Shown one piece after another: positions 17,901 through 25,535 of a stretch of DNA of 64,000 bases. Source of the stretch: Clostridiales bacterium. Lineage in GTDB: Bacteria > Bacillota > Clostridia > Oscillospirales > Acutalibacteraceae. The stretch spans positions 112,413-176,412 of the forward strand of contig DUNU01000014.1 of the NCBI GenBank assembly GCA_012839185.1, written 5' to 3'. The translations under genes and the position numbers were made by a program. Under the pieces are notes generated by a model. That model saw only the letters and a program-made list of their open reading frames with translations. It had not been told where the DNA came from and did no database searches. Position 1 is the stretch's first letter; the number at the start of each line of letters is the position of its first letter.

Positions 17901-18704
17901 ATGAAAAAGACATTATCTTTGATTTTAGTATTATTGATGGTTTTAACACTTGCTTCCTGCGGTGAGGGCGGCAAAGAAACTCCTGACAACACATCTCCCG
18001 ATGTTACGGAATTTGCCGATGTTACCAATGTAACCAAAAAGCCTGATGAAAACCAGCAAGGAGATTCATCAGATGTTTCATTCCCCTATGTCATTGAAAC
18101 TTTGGAATATACCCTTTATACTAATATTTTCTACAACAAGACGGGAGATGACTTTATCGGAATGGAAATGACAAAGACCGGTACATTTGCAAAGATTCGC
18201 GATCAGTTTAATGAGGTTGATCGTTATTATGTCTGGGGATATTATGACGAAACCAAGTGTTGTGACTGGCAGTGGGAATTTGTCCCCGAAAATCCTGCTG
18301 ACCTTCCGCCTATCGGTTCTTTTGTAAAAATGACCGGTACATTTGAGAAAAATGAGGCTGCTCTTGACGGCTATTGGTTTGTTGACACCTCTTTGACCGT
18401 TGAAGAAGAATATATTACCGATAAGTTTGATGTTGATATGTCATCAATGAGTGGGACACTCCTGCGTGTTCAGATAGTCAACCTTCAGCAATTTAAGGAA
18501 TATTTTGAAGGTAAAACCGTTCGTGCATACGGCAGAGTTATCGGCACAGATGCTATTCAGCATCCTTATTACGACAGCACGTTTGAACAGGCTATTGTAT
18601 GTGATAAGGCATTACCTCCGATTGATACTTATATAGTTGTCAGCGGAACTTATAAGGACGGAAAAATTGCCGATGCGACATATCAGATTACAACATATTA
18701 TTAA
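17901..18704 (+). CDS. Lipoprotein with two related beta-rich domains
   Basis: 267 residues. Signal peptide with lipobox LTLASC; the mature protein starts at Cys and has a Thr/Asp/Pro-rich spacer. Two segments look alike: both end in a run of the form LPPI-x-x-(F/Y)-(V/I)-x-x-(T/S)-GT(F/Y), the first near residue 145 and the second near 240, suggesting tandem OB-like or Ig-like folds. I do not recognise a named family. The ATG at 17901 is preferred over an in-frame GTG at 17889. It lies 9 bp before thrC but is probably not linked to threonine synthesis. Confidence 0.65.
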   Translation: MKKTLSLILVLLMVLTLASCGEGGKETPDNTSPDVTEFADVTNVTKKPDENQQGDSSDVSFPYVIETLEYTLYTNIFYNKTGDDFIGMEMTKTGTFAKIRDQFNEVDRYYVWGYYDETKCCDWQWEFVPENPADLPPIGSFVKMTGTFEKNEAALDGYWFVDTSLTVEEEYITDKFDVDMSSMSGTLLRVQIVNLQQFKEYFEGKTVRAYGRVIGTDAIQHPYYDSTFEQAIVCDKALPPIDTYIVVSGTYKDGKIADATYQITTYY

Positions 18705-18713
18705 GGATATAAA

Positions 18714-20213
18714 ATGAAATATACATCAACTCGAAACAACAGGTTGCATATAAGCAGTGCCGAAGCGATTACAAAAGGAATTTCCGAAGACGGCGGCTTA
18801 TTTGTTCCTGAAACTCTCCCCAAAATCAATCTTGAATTTATTGATAAACTTTGTGCTCTTGACTATCAGGCAAGGGCAGTTGAGATTTTGTCTTTGTTTT
18901 TAACCGATTTCAGCAGGGAAGAACTTGTTGAATATACAAAGGGTGCATACGGCAGTGGCAAATTCTCGTCTGAAAAGACTTGTCCCGTAGTGTCAGTGGG
19001 TGACGGGCTTAATATTCTTGAACTTTGGAAAGGTCCGACTTGTGCATTTAAGGATATGGCACTTCAAATACTTCCCTATCTCTTGACCGCATCTGCAAAG
19101 AAAATTGATAACGACAAGCAGATTGTTATTTTAGTAGCGACAAGTGGTGATACGGGAAAGGCGGCACTCGAAGGTTTTAAGGACGTTGAAGGAACGAATA
19201 TTTTGGTATTCTTTCCGAGTGACGGCGTAAGTCCCATGCAGAAACTTCAGATGACCACTCAGGAGGGTGAGAATGTCGGAGTGTGTGCAATCAAGGGTAA
19301 TTTTGACGATGCACAAAATGGTGTGAAGGCAATATTTACCGATACCGAAATCAAGAAAACTCTTGACGAAAACGGCTATGCTTTTTCATCCGCAAACTCG
19401 ATAAATTGGGGTAGACTGGTACCGCAGATTGTATATTATTTCTCTGCATATTGCGACAGCGTAAACGCAGGAGAAATTAAGATGGGCGACAAGATGAATT
19501 TTGTTGTTCCAACGGGAAATTTCGGGAATATATTAGCTGCGTATTTCGCATATCGTTGCGGTTTACCGGTAAACAAACTCATTTGTGCATCCAACGCTAA
19601 CAATGTCCTTACAGATTTTATCGAAACCGGTGTTTACGACAGAAATCGCAGTTTCTTTACAACCTGTTCTCCGTCAATGGATATTCTCATTTCAAGCAAT
19701 TTGGAACGCCTTTTGTTTATGCTTTGCGATTATGACGACGCTCCGATTAAAGATTGGTTTACAAAACTTAAAGATAGCGGGAAATATGAAATAACTGGCG
19801 ATGTTCTTGCAAAAATGCAGACTGTTTTTGCTTCCGGTTGCTGTGATGATGAGGAAACAAAGGCTACCATCAAAAAGTATTTTGAGAACAAGAACTATCT
19901 TGCCGACACTCATACGGCAGTTGCACTTAAAGTTTATGATGATTATCGAGAGAAAACGGGCGACAATACTCCCACTGTTATCGCATCGACAGCATCTCCG
20001 TTTAAGTTCTGCAAAGCAGTATTAGAGGCTGTAAAGAACGGGAATATCGAAGCCGACAATGAGTTTGATATGCTTAAAGAACTTGAGCGTGTAACAGGCA
20101 ATGTTGCACCGAAACAGTTATCTGAACTTAAAGGAAAGACGCCGAGATTTACCGATGTTGTCGAAAAGAATGAGATGACAGACATGGTATTTGGGCAACT
20201 TAATATTAAGTAA
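18714..20213 (+). CDS. thrC: Threonine synthase
   Basis: 499 residues, PLP enzyme converting O-phosphohomoserine to threonine, last step of the pathway. N-terminal signature YTSTRN and EDGGLFVPE, PLP-lysine in WKGPTCAFKDMALQ, phosphate-binding NFVVPTGNFGN, and ATSGDTGKAAL. The length and the FKDMALQ form mark the longer (E. coli/yeast-like) class. Ribosome binding site AAGGAT. The stop overlaps the start of the following phosphoesterase gene (TAATG). No homoserine genes are nearby. Confidence 0.96.
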   Translation: MKYTSTRNNRLHISSAEAITKGISEDGGLFVPETLPKINLEFIDKLCALDYQARAVEILSLFLTDFSREELVEYTKGAYGSGKFSSEKTCPVVSVGDGLNILELWKGPTCAFKDMALQILPYLLTASAKKIDNDKQIVILVATSGDTGKAALEGFKDVEGTNILVFFPSDGVSPMQKLQMTTQEGENVGVCAIKGNFDDAQNGVKAIFTDTEIKKTLDENGYAFSSANSINWGRLVPQIVYYFSAYCDSVNAGEIKMGDKMNFVVPTGNFGNILAAYFAYRCGLPVNKLICASNANNVLTDFIETGVYDRNRSFFTTCSPSMDILISSNLERLLFMLCDYDDAPIKDWFTKLKDSGKYEITGDVLAKMQTVFASGCCDDEETKATIKKYFENKNYLADTHTAVALKVYDDYREKTGDNTPTVIASTASPFKFCKAVLEAVKNGNIEADNEFDMLKELERVTGNVAPKQLSELKGKTPRFTDVVEKNEMTDMVFGQLNIK

Positions 20214-20899
20214 TGCTCTACACTATTGGTGATTTGCATTTGTCTCTGGGCAGCGATAAGCCTATGGAGGTATTTCCCGGTTGGGACAACTATGTCGAGA
20301 GGATAGAAAATAATTGGAATCGACTAATATCAGAAAATGATACGGTGGTTGTCCCCGGCGATATTTCATGGGCGATGGATATTCAAAATGCCGTTGAAGA
20401 TTTTAAGTTTATCGAGAGCCTTAACGGCAGAAAAATCCTGCTCAAAGGCAACCACGACTATTGGTGGACGACAATGAGCAAACTTAATGCTTTCAAGGCT
20501 GAAAACAATTTTGAAAGTATCGATTTTCTTTTTAATAACGCATATTTAGCGGATAATATTTCCGTATGCGGAACAAGAGGCTGGTTTTACGACGTGCCTG
20601 CCGAAAATCTTGAAAAGGTGCTTAACAGGGAAGCAGGCAGACTACGAATGTCGATTGAAGCGGGACTTAAGTTGGGTGGTACACCGGTAGTTTTTTTGCA
20701 TTATCCGCCGTTAAGTGCCGACAGAATATGCACCGAGATAACGAACGTTTTGCATGAATATGATATTAAACGAGTATATTTCGGGCATCTTCATTCTGAG
20801 AAAACGGGAAGATTTGAAGATAAGGTTGTTGACGGAATAAGATATTCTTTAGTGTCGGCTGATTTTTTGAATTTTACGCCGAAAGCGGTATTTGTCTAA
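20213..20899 (+). CDS. Calcineurin-like metallophosphoesterase
   Basis: 228 residues, no signal peptide. All five blocks of the family are visible: GDLHLS, GDISWAMD, GNHDYWW, HYPP and GHLH, giving a two-metal phosphoesterase site. The GDISWAMD/GNHDYWW combination is typical of a conserved group of predicted phosphohydrolases in Clostridia; their substrate is unknown. Translationally coupled to thrC through TAATG. Confidence 0.88.
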   Translation: MLYTIGDLHLSLGSDKPMEVFPGWDNYVERIENNWNRLISENDTVVVPGDISWAMDIQNAVEDFKFIESLNGRKILLKGNHDYWWTTMSKLNAFKAENNFESIDFLFNNAYLADNISVCGTRGWFYDVPAENLEKVLNREAGRLRMSIEAGLKLGGTPVVFLHYPPLSADRICTEITNVLHEYDIKRVYFGHLHSEKTGRFEDKVVDGIRYSLVSADFLNFTPKAVFV

Positions 20900-20906
20900 A
20901 AAAGTA

Positions 20907-20935
20907 TTGACAAATAAGTGAGAATAAAGTATAAT
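20907..20935 (+). promoter_or_regulatory. Consensus promoter of tRNA-Leu
   Basis: TTGACA (20907-20912), 17-bp spacer, TATAAT (20930-20935): a perfect housekeeping match, 9 bp before the mature tRNA. Confidence 0.9.
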
Positions 20936-20944
20936 ATCGCTTGT

Positions 20945-21031
20945 GCTGGTGTGGCGGAACAGGCAGACGCAAGGGACTTAAAATCCCTCGATGGCAACAT
21001 TGTACCGGTTCAAGTCCGGTCACCAGCACCA
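20945..21031 (+). tRNA. tRNA-Leu (anticodon TAA), CCA encoded
   Basis: 87 nt. Acceptor GCTGGTG/CACCAGC with discriminator A and an encoded CCA (21029-21031). Anticodon stem AGGGA/TCCCT frames the loop CTTAAAA (20977-20983), anticodon TAA at 20979-20981. A long variable arm, as in class II tRNAs, is followed by the T-arm CCGG-TTCAAGT-CCGG. The 3' 20 bases recur twice downstream (see repeats). Confidence 0.96.
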
Positions 21032-21175
21032 AAAACACTCGTCAGGCGACGAGTGTTTTTTAATGTTAGCAGAAAGCAAAACACCGGACTTGAACCGCCT
21101 ACGCATCTTTTTTCGTCAGGGACGAAAAAAGGCGTTACAAATAAGACAAAATGAAAAGCGGCGGAGCCGTCTTTT
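21011..21175 (+). repeat. 165-bp tandem repeat, unit 1 (starts inside tRNA-Leu)
   Basis: Begins with the last 21 nt of the tRNA (from the T-arm to CCA) and then contains three hairpins: the tRNA terminator (21032-21061), TTTTTTCGTC/GACGAAAAAA (21108-21130) and AAAAG-CGGC/GCCG-CTTTT (about 21153-21175). It also holds CCGGACTTGAACCG (21084-21097), the exact reverse complement of the tRNA T-arm at 21006-21019. Confidence 0.93.
21032..21061 (+). terminator. Terminator of tRNA-Leu
   Basis: Stem AAAACACTCGTC/GACGAGTGTTTT, loop AGGC, ending in a T run. Starts one base after the encoded CCA. An identical copy lies at 21197-21226 in repeat unit 2. Confidence 0.92.
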
Positions 21176-21340
21176 CAAGTCCGGTCACCAGCACCAAAAA
21201 CACTCGTCAGGCGACGAGTGTTTTTTAATGTTAGCAGAAAGCAAAGCACCGGACTTGAACCGCCTACGCATCTATTTTCGTCAGGGACGAAAAAAGGCGT
21301 TACAAATAAGGCAAAATGAAAAGCGGCGGAGCCGTCTTTT
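21176..21340 (+). repeat. 165-bp tandem repeat, unit 2
   Basis: Same 165 bases as unit 1 with three substitutions (about 98% identity). It opens with a second copy of the tRNA-Leu 3' end. A third, partial copy of that end (18 nt) stands at 21341-21358, after which the sequence is unrelated. Open frames across this array are by-products: 165 is divisible by three. Confidence 0.93.
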
Positions 21341-21358
21341 CAAGTCCGGTCACCAGCA
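21341..21358 (+). repeat. Third copy of tRNA-Leu 3' end (18 nt), attachment-site-like
   Basis: CAAGTCCGGTCACCAGCA, matching 21011-21028. It closes the tandem array and marks the border with the tetR region. Confidence 0.85.
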
Positions 21359-21366
21359 TCATTCTG

Positions 21367-21397
21367 AGCATTCTTAAAGGATTTGTGAATGCTTTTT
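21367..21397 (+). terminator. Terminator-like hairpin after the repeat array
   Basis: AGCATTC/GAATGCT stem with a 13-nt loop and a T run. A second inverted repeat, AGTGCT/AGCACT, follows at about 21416-21437. Otherwise 21359-21490 holds no gene. Confidence 0.75.
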
Positions 21398-21493
21398 TGT
21401 ATTTGAATGGTTTTGAGTGCTGTATAGAGTTAGCACTTATGTTTTTCTATGTTTCAATTCTTAATAATATGGAATAATTTATAGAGTTTTCTA

Positions 21494-21522
21494 TTGACAA
21501 TTTGAACAATGTTCAGTATAAT
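21494..21522 (+). promoter_or_regulatory. Promoter of tetR - hydrolase unit
   Basis: TTGACA (21494-21499), 17-bp spacer, TATAAT (21517-21522): full consensus. An operator lies within the spacer. Confidence 0.88.
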
Positions 21523-21540
21523 TACTTTGAACGTTGTTTA
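21503..21540. promoter_or_regulatory. Pair of TetR-type operators
   Basis: Palindrome TGAAC-AAT-GTTCA (21503-21515) lies between -35 and -10; a near copy TGAAC-GTT-GTTTA (21528-21540) lies just downstream of -10. Centre-to-centre distance is 25 bp. Both directly precede the TetR gene, as expected for autorepression. Confidence 0.75.
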
Positions 21541-21552
21541 GTGGGAGGATAT

Positions 21553-22134
21553 ATGAAAGAGAAATCTAATCATAACGCCGATATAGATGTAAAGGAGAGT
21601 ATCATTGATGCGGCGACTGAACTGATAATAGAATCAAATGGAAATCTTAATCAGGTTACGATACGTAATATCGCCTATCGAGCTGACGTGAGCATCGGCT
21701 TAATTAACTACCATTTTAAGTCAAAGAAAAAATTAATTGAAATGTGTGTTGGGCGAATTATTGAAAAAGTTATTCTTGCATTCAAGTTTAATCAAAAAAT
21801 AAATTGCGAACCGAAAGACAGACTTCTTTTCGGTGCAACCAGTGTTTTCGCCTTTCTTAAAGAAAATCCGGAAATCTCAAAGGTTTCTATTCTGAGCGAC
21901 CTATCATCTCCTCATATGAATACTAATTCATTTACCAGCTATCAGGAAATTCTGAATACACTGCCGAAAAACTTCTCCGAAGAGAAAAAAAAGGTTATCG
22001 CTTTTATGTTGCTATCTACAATTCAATCAGCATTCTTGATTCGCACAGTTGCAGATGATTTGCTTGATTTTGATCTTAATAATGATGATGGTATAAATTC
22101 ATTTTTTGAGCATGTAATCGACTTGTTTTTTTAA
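21553..22134 (+). CDS. TetR/AcrR family transcriptional regulator
   Basis: 193 residues. N-terminal DNA-binding domain with the classic helix-turn-helix: IIDAATELIIESNG, then TIRNIAYRADVSIGLINYHF, then KSKKKLIE. The C-terminal ligand domain is not diagnostic. ATG at 21553 follows GGGAGGAT; the upstream in-frame TTG at 21502 lies inside the promoter and is rejected. It should repress its own promoter through the two palindromes at 21503-21540 and so control the hydrolase that follows 38 bp downstream. Ligand unknown. Confidence 0.9.
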   Translation: MKEKSNHNADIDVKESIIDAATELIIESNGNLNQVTIRNIAYRADVSIGLINYHFKSKKKLIEMCVGRIIEKVILAFKFNQKINCEPKDRLLFGATSVFAFLKENPEISKVSILSDLSSPHMNTNSFTSYQEILNTLPKNFSEEKKKVIAFMLLSTIQSAFLIRTVADDLLDFDLNNDDGINSFFEHVIDLFF

Positions 22135-22172
22135 TCCCAGATTAATATATTTTAGATATGGAGGTGAATCTC

Positions 22173-23111
22173 TTGCAAGAAAACAAATTAAAAACAACTC
22201 GACAAAAAAGAAAGAAAATCATTGTGGTTCGGATGATTATTGGTATTTTACTATTATTTTTGCTATATGCAATTGTTCAAGGTATTCGTGCATCACGTGG
22301 TCTTATGGAAGCACATAAACATCTATCAAACTATGATGTAAAAACAGCGACACTTTCTTATGGTGATGTAACTTATATTGATGAAGGTAGCGGTGAGGTT
22401 ATTTTATCGGTGCATGGGATTTTCGGTGGCTACGATCAGGCTTATGAGACGGTAAAGACACGAAAGTCGACAAACCGCATTATTGCACCTTCTCGTTTCG
22501 GCTATCTCGGATCGGATATTAAAGGTGACGGATCTCCAAAAGCACAGGCTGATGCCTTTGCCGAACTTCTTGATTTTTTAGATATAGACAGTGTATTTGT
22601 TCTCGCAACCTCAGCAGGTGGTACACCGGCAATCCGTTTCGCACTTGATTATCCCGAGCGTGTCAAAGGTTTAATTCTCTTTTGCTCGGCAATGCCACCG
22701 GTTCAAAAGCCGGAAAGTTACCAACAATATCAAGCACCACCTGAAGCCCTGATGTCGGATTTTGCTATGTATTTGATCAGTCCTTTGTTTGAGCCATTGA
22801 TGGGACTGCCGCCATCCACGGTAGAGGATATTCAACCCATTAGCGAACGGAAAGCAGGTGCAATATTGGATGGTCAACTAACCAATCCTGATATGGAGAG
22901 ACATTTTGATCAATATCCTATCGAATCTCTCAAAATACCAATCTTAATCCTCCATGCCAAGGATGATTCTGTTGTAAGCTTTGAGAAAACAAGACTTGCC
23001 GTCACCCGTTTTCCTGACTGTACCTTTATTGCGTTTGAGGATGGAGGGCACATGATGGCAGGACATGAGCAAGAAATAAATGAAGCACTGGATCTCTTTT
23101 TATCAGATTAG
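22173..23111 (+). CDS. Membrane-anchored alpha/beta hydrolase
   Basis: 312 residues. Basic start, one membrane helix (residues about 21-41), then an alpha/beta hydrolase with oxyanion region SVHGIFGGYDQ, nucleophile Ser in ATSAGGTPA (Ala replaces the usual first Gly of G-x-S-x-G), acid Asp in HAKDDSVV and His in DGGHMMAG. Likely an esterase or lipase-like enzyme facing the outside. Start: GGAGGTGA at 22160-22167 sits ideally for the TTG at 22173, whereas the ATG at 22158 has no ribosome binding site and would include the SD sequence itself. It is co-transcribed with tetR and probably its main target. Confidence 0.82.
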   Translation: MQENKLKTTRQKRKKIIVVRMIIGILLLFLLYAIVQGIRASRGLMEAHKHLSNYDVKTATLSYGDVTYIDEGSGEVILSVHGIFGGYDQAYETVKTRKSTNRIIAPSRFGYLGSDIKGDGSPKAQADAFAELLDFLDIDSVFVLATSAGGTPAIRFALDYPERVKGLILFCSAMPPVQKPESYQQYQAPPEALMSDFAMYLISPLFEPLMGLPPSTVEDIQPISERKAGAILDGQLTNPDMERHFDQYPIESLKIPILILHAKDDSVVSFEKTRLAVTRFPDCTFIAFEDGGHMMAGHEQEINEALDLFLSD

Positions 23112-23145
23112 TCTATTAATTAGATTGCTTCGTAATTCATTGTTT

Positions 23146-23484
23146 TCAATCCTTTATGAGTTTGGATTTTATCCACCTATCAACATATTCGGCTGCTTGC
23201 TCGGGAGTGTTATATACATTATTCCATGTTATGTCACTTTCAAGGATGATATAATCTGTTTCGTTTTCAAAAAAAACATTACACACGGTTGTTTTGCCTG
23301 CACACCAGCGTTCCAAAAGTTGCTTGGTTGCTTCGGGCGACTCGTGAGGAGACCAAGTCAAATAACGTGTAACTCTCGGATCGTTTGCCCAATTATCAAA
23401 CATTGCCTGAGCATCATCAACGGTAAATCTCCGCAGTTTAAGTCTCTCGGTTTGTATAGTTTGTGTTCCTTTATTTGTAATCAT
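23146..23484 (-). pseudogene. Truncated GNAT acetyltransferase with an unrelated tail
   Basis: 112 codons. The first 60 residues are a clear RimJ/RimL-type N-terminus (IQTERLKLRRFTVDDAQAMF, ANDPRVTRYLTW). After ERWCAGK the sequence departs: the acetyl-CoA-binding core (R/Q-x-x-G-x-G/A) and the rest of a usual 170-180 residue enzyme are absent, and about 50 unrelated residues ending in EQAAEYVDRWIKSKLIKD follow. The tail may come from another gene joined by deletion. It has a good ribosome binding site (GAGGATATAA). Without the acetyl-CoA site it should not be an acetyltransferase. Confidence 0.65.
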
Positions 23485-23531
23485 TTATATCCTCAATTCC
23501 ATTTTCATTTATCGGATACGGTCGCATATTT

Positions 23532-24017
23532 TCAACCAAACTTTTTCATATATTCATCAACCTGTCGTTTTGATTTTAATACAATGGTTTTATCTTTGTA
23601 CTTTTCCGCTATTTCGGCATAGTATTCCCGTCTTTCCTTGTTCCTGCAACCGAACAAGGTGAATTTAACAAACCACCGGTTAAAGTCGTTTTTATAACCT
23701 TCTTTTTTGCGTGATTTTGTCCTTTTCAACGCACGGTAAAAACAAGTCAGTCGAGGAAGAAGCAACAAAACAATTTCATCCGCTTTTTCAAGCCGTTCAT
23801 CAATCATCAGATAGGTATAATACCCGTCAATAATCCAGTCGTCTTTTTTCATAAATTCCGCAACTTTCGGAAGTACGACGGAATCGTCAATGGGTTTCCA
23901 TTCCTTGTCCCACTTTATTGAATCAAGATGAAGAACGGGAATGTTTTTCTTGTTTGATATGTAATCCGAAAGATAGGTTTTGCCGCTTCCGGCATATCCC
24001 AAAACTGCGATTTTCAT
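23532..24017 (-). CDS. P-loop ATPase, FlaR-like 'DNA topology modulation' protein
   Basis: 161 residues, adenylate-kinase-like fold. Walker A GYAGSGKT at residues 7-14, then IPVLHLDSIKWDKEWK, DDWIIDGYY, a lid with ALKRTKSRKKEGYK, and a conserved end TIVLKSKRQVDEY. This is the family named after B. subtilis/Listeria FlaR-type proteins; real substrate is unclear and it is more likely a small-molecule kinase. The Met at 24017 is chosen since AAGGAC precedes it; an upstream in-frame ATG at 24029 overlaps that ribosome binding site. Convergent with the hydrolase gene. Confidence 0.82.
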   Translation of the reverse strand: MKIAVLGYAGSGKTYLSDYISNKKNIPVLHLDSIKWDKEWKPIDDSVVLPKVAEFMKKDDWIIDGYYTYLMIDERLEKADEIVLLLLPRLTCFYRALKRTKSRKKEGYKNDFNRWFVKFTLFGCRNKERREYYAEIAEKYKDKTIVLKSKRQVDEYMKKFG

Positions 24018-24048
24018 TTTGTCCTTCATCCGTCTGTAATTATTCTTG

Positions 24049-24077
24049 ATTATACTGTTATATATCGAAAAAGTCAA
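24049..24077 (-). promoter_or_regulatory. Promoter of FlaR-like gene
   Basis: Minus strand: TTGACT (24077-24072), 17-bp spacer, TATAAT (24054-24049). Confidence 0.75.
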
Positions 24078-24130
24078 TATTTTGAAAATATTCAAAAGTT
24101 AATTTATTTTTATTCTCGACATATCAAGAA

Positions 24131-24148
24131 AAAACAAGTACTTGTTTT
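24131..24148. other. 18-bp perfect palindrome
   Basis: AAAACAAGT/ACTTGTTTT with no loop, 35 bp after the MATE gene stop (minus strand) and upstream of the FlaR-like promoter. It may be a bidirectional terminator (T runs on both sides) or an operator. Confidence 0.5.
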
Positions 24149-24182
24149 CTTATTTGCAGAAAATTTATATATTAAAATTTTG

Positions 24183-25535
24183 TTAATCGTGAGTGAGGTT
24201 TTTTATCCACTTAAATCGGTTGACTTTGAATACGGCGACGGCACATTTTAATATTTGATCGGATTTGAGAATAAAGAACGTAACCCAGACCGGAAATTTA
24301 AAGACAAAAGCGGAGAGAGCTGCGAGGGGAAGTACGATACCCCACATAAAGATAAGATCGTTTTTCAATACAAATTTTGTATCTCCGCCACCGGAAACAA
24401 TTCCGCACAGGCAAGGTGCTTCATAGGACGAGCCGATAATGGTTATTGCCAAAATGGTCGTAAAGGTATATGCCAATGCTCTTGTATTGGGAGAAATATC
24501 ATAAATATCAATCAGCAGATTGCGGAGTGTCAATAAGAGAAGGCTGGATATTATACCGGTTGCAAGATAAATCAACTGAAGATTTTTTGCGTATTTCTTA
24601 ACACGGGGAATATCGTTTTCGCCGACGGTTTTGCCGATAAGGACGCTTGATGCGTTGCTTGATGACGAATAAAGAACGGTAACAACTTGTGCAATGGGAG
24701 CAGCAACGGCGTTTGCACCTATGGCGGCAGCACCGAGGTGTCCCATAATTGCGGTCTGAATGGTCATTGCGATGCCCCATGAGCCTGACGAGCCGACAAG
24801 CGGAAGTCCCGATTTTACAAAATCTTTGAAATAAATTTTCTCTGTCTTGAACGCATCACTAATACGCATATCAAGCCGTTTATCGTAGAAAAATACATAT
24901 ATTACCGACATAATAAACTCGACACATCTTGCAATAACGGTTGCAATGGCGGCACCTTCAACACCCAATTCGGGGAAACCGAAATTTCCGAATATCAATG
25001 CGTAATTCAAGAAAATATTTACAAACAGGGCAGCGACGGAGTTATAAAAACCGATGCGGACACGTTCTATTGAACGCATCAAAGCAATAAGCATTGAATT
25101 TACGGCAAAAATCGCGTAGGAAAAAGCCATAATCTTAATATATTTCGCACCTTCCGCAACGATTTCGGTTTCATTCGAGAGTATGCCGAGTATTCCCGAC
25201 GGAGCAAAAAATACAACGGCTCCGAGCAGGAGGGAAAAGCCCAATGCAAAATAGAAAGCAACAGAGAATATCTTTTTTATCGGTTCAAGACTTTTCTTGC
25301 CCCAATATTGAGATGCGAGGACGACAAGACCGTTTGCCGTTCCCGAAATAAGCATCTGAAGCAAAAACTGTAACTGGTTTGCAAGGCTTACGCCACTCAT
25401 TGCGGTTTCGCTGTATCGCCCAAGCATAACACTGTCGGCGAGGTTTACTCCGAAAACGATGAGATTTTGAATACAGACGACACCAAAAAGCGTAAAATAT
25501 GTTTTCAGGAAGTATTTATCAAATTGTTTTTTCAT
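24183..25535 (-). CDS. MATE family efflux transporter
   Basis: 450 residues with 12 predicted membrane helices in two halves. Family pattern includes the N-terminal FGVNLADSVMLGRYSETAMSG and the mid-protein GNFGFPELGVEGAAIATVIARC. MATE proteins export drugs or metabolites with H+ or Na+. The start overlaps the recD2 stop in ATGA, so it is the last gene of the long minus-strand operon beginning at 32841. No regulator lies beside it. Confidence 0.9.
   Translation of the reverse strand: MKKQFDKYFLKTYFTLFGVVCIQNLIVFGVNLADSVMLGRYSETAMSGVSLANQLQFLLQMLISGTANGLVVLASQYWGKKSLEPIKKIFSVAFYFALGFSLLLGAVVFFAPSGILGILSNETEIVAEGAKYIKIMAFSYAIFAVNSMLIALMRSIERVRIGFYNSVAALFVNIFLNYALIFGNFGFPELGVEGAAIATVIARCVEFIMSVIYVFFYDKRLDMRISDAFKTEKIYFKDFVKSGLPLVGSSGSWGIAMTIQTAIMGHLGAAAIGANAVAAPIAQVVTVLYSSSSNASSVLIGKTVGENDIPRVKKYAKNLQLIYLATGIISSLLLLTLRNLLIDIYDISPNTRALAYTFTTILAITIIGSSYEAPCLCGIVSGGGDTKFVLKNDLIFMWGIVLPLAALSAFVFKFPVWVTFFILKSDQILKCAVAVFKVNRFKWIKNLTHD

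Noticed and set aside
20918..21377. Open frames of 78 and 128 codons across tRNA-Leu and its repeats
   Set aside because: They read through the tRNA and terminators; the frame stays open only because the repeat unit (165 bp) is a multiple of three. No ribosome binding site.
23080..23622. 180-codon plus-strand frame
   Set aside because: Starts inside the hydrolase gene and runs antisense through the GNAT remnant and the FlaR-like gene; no own start signal.
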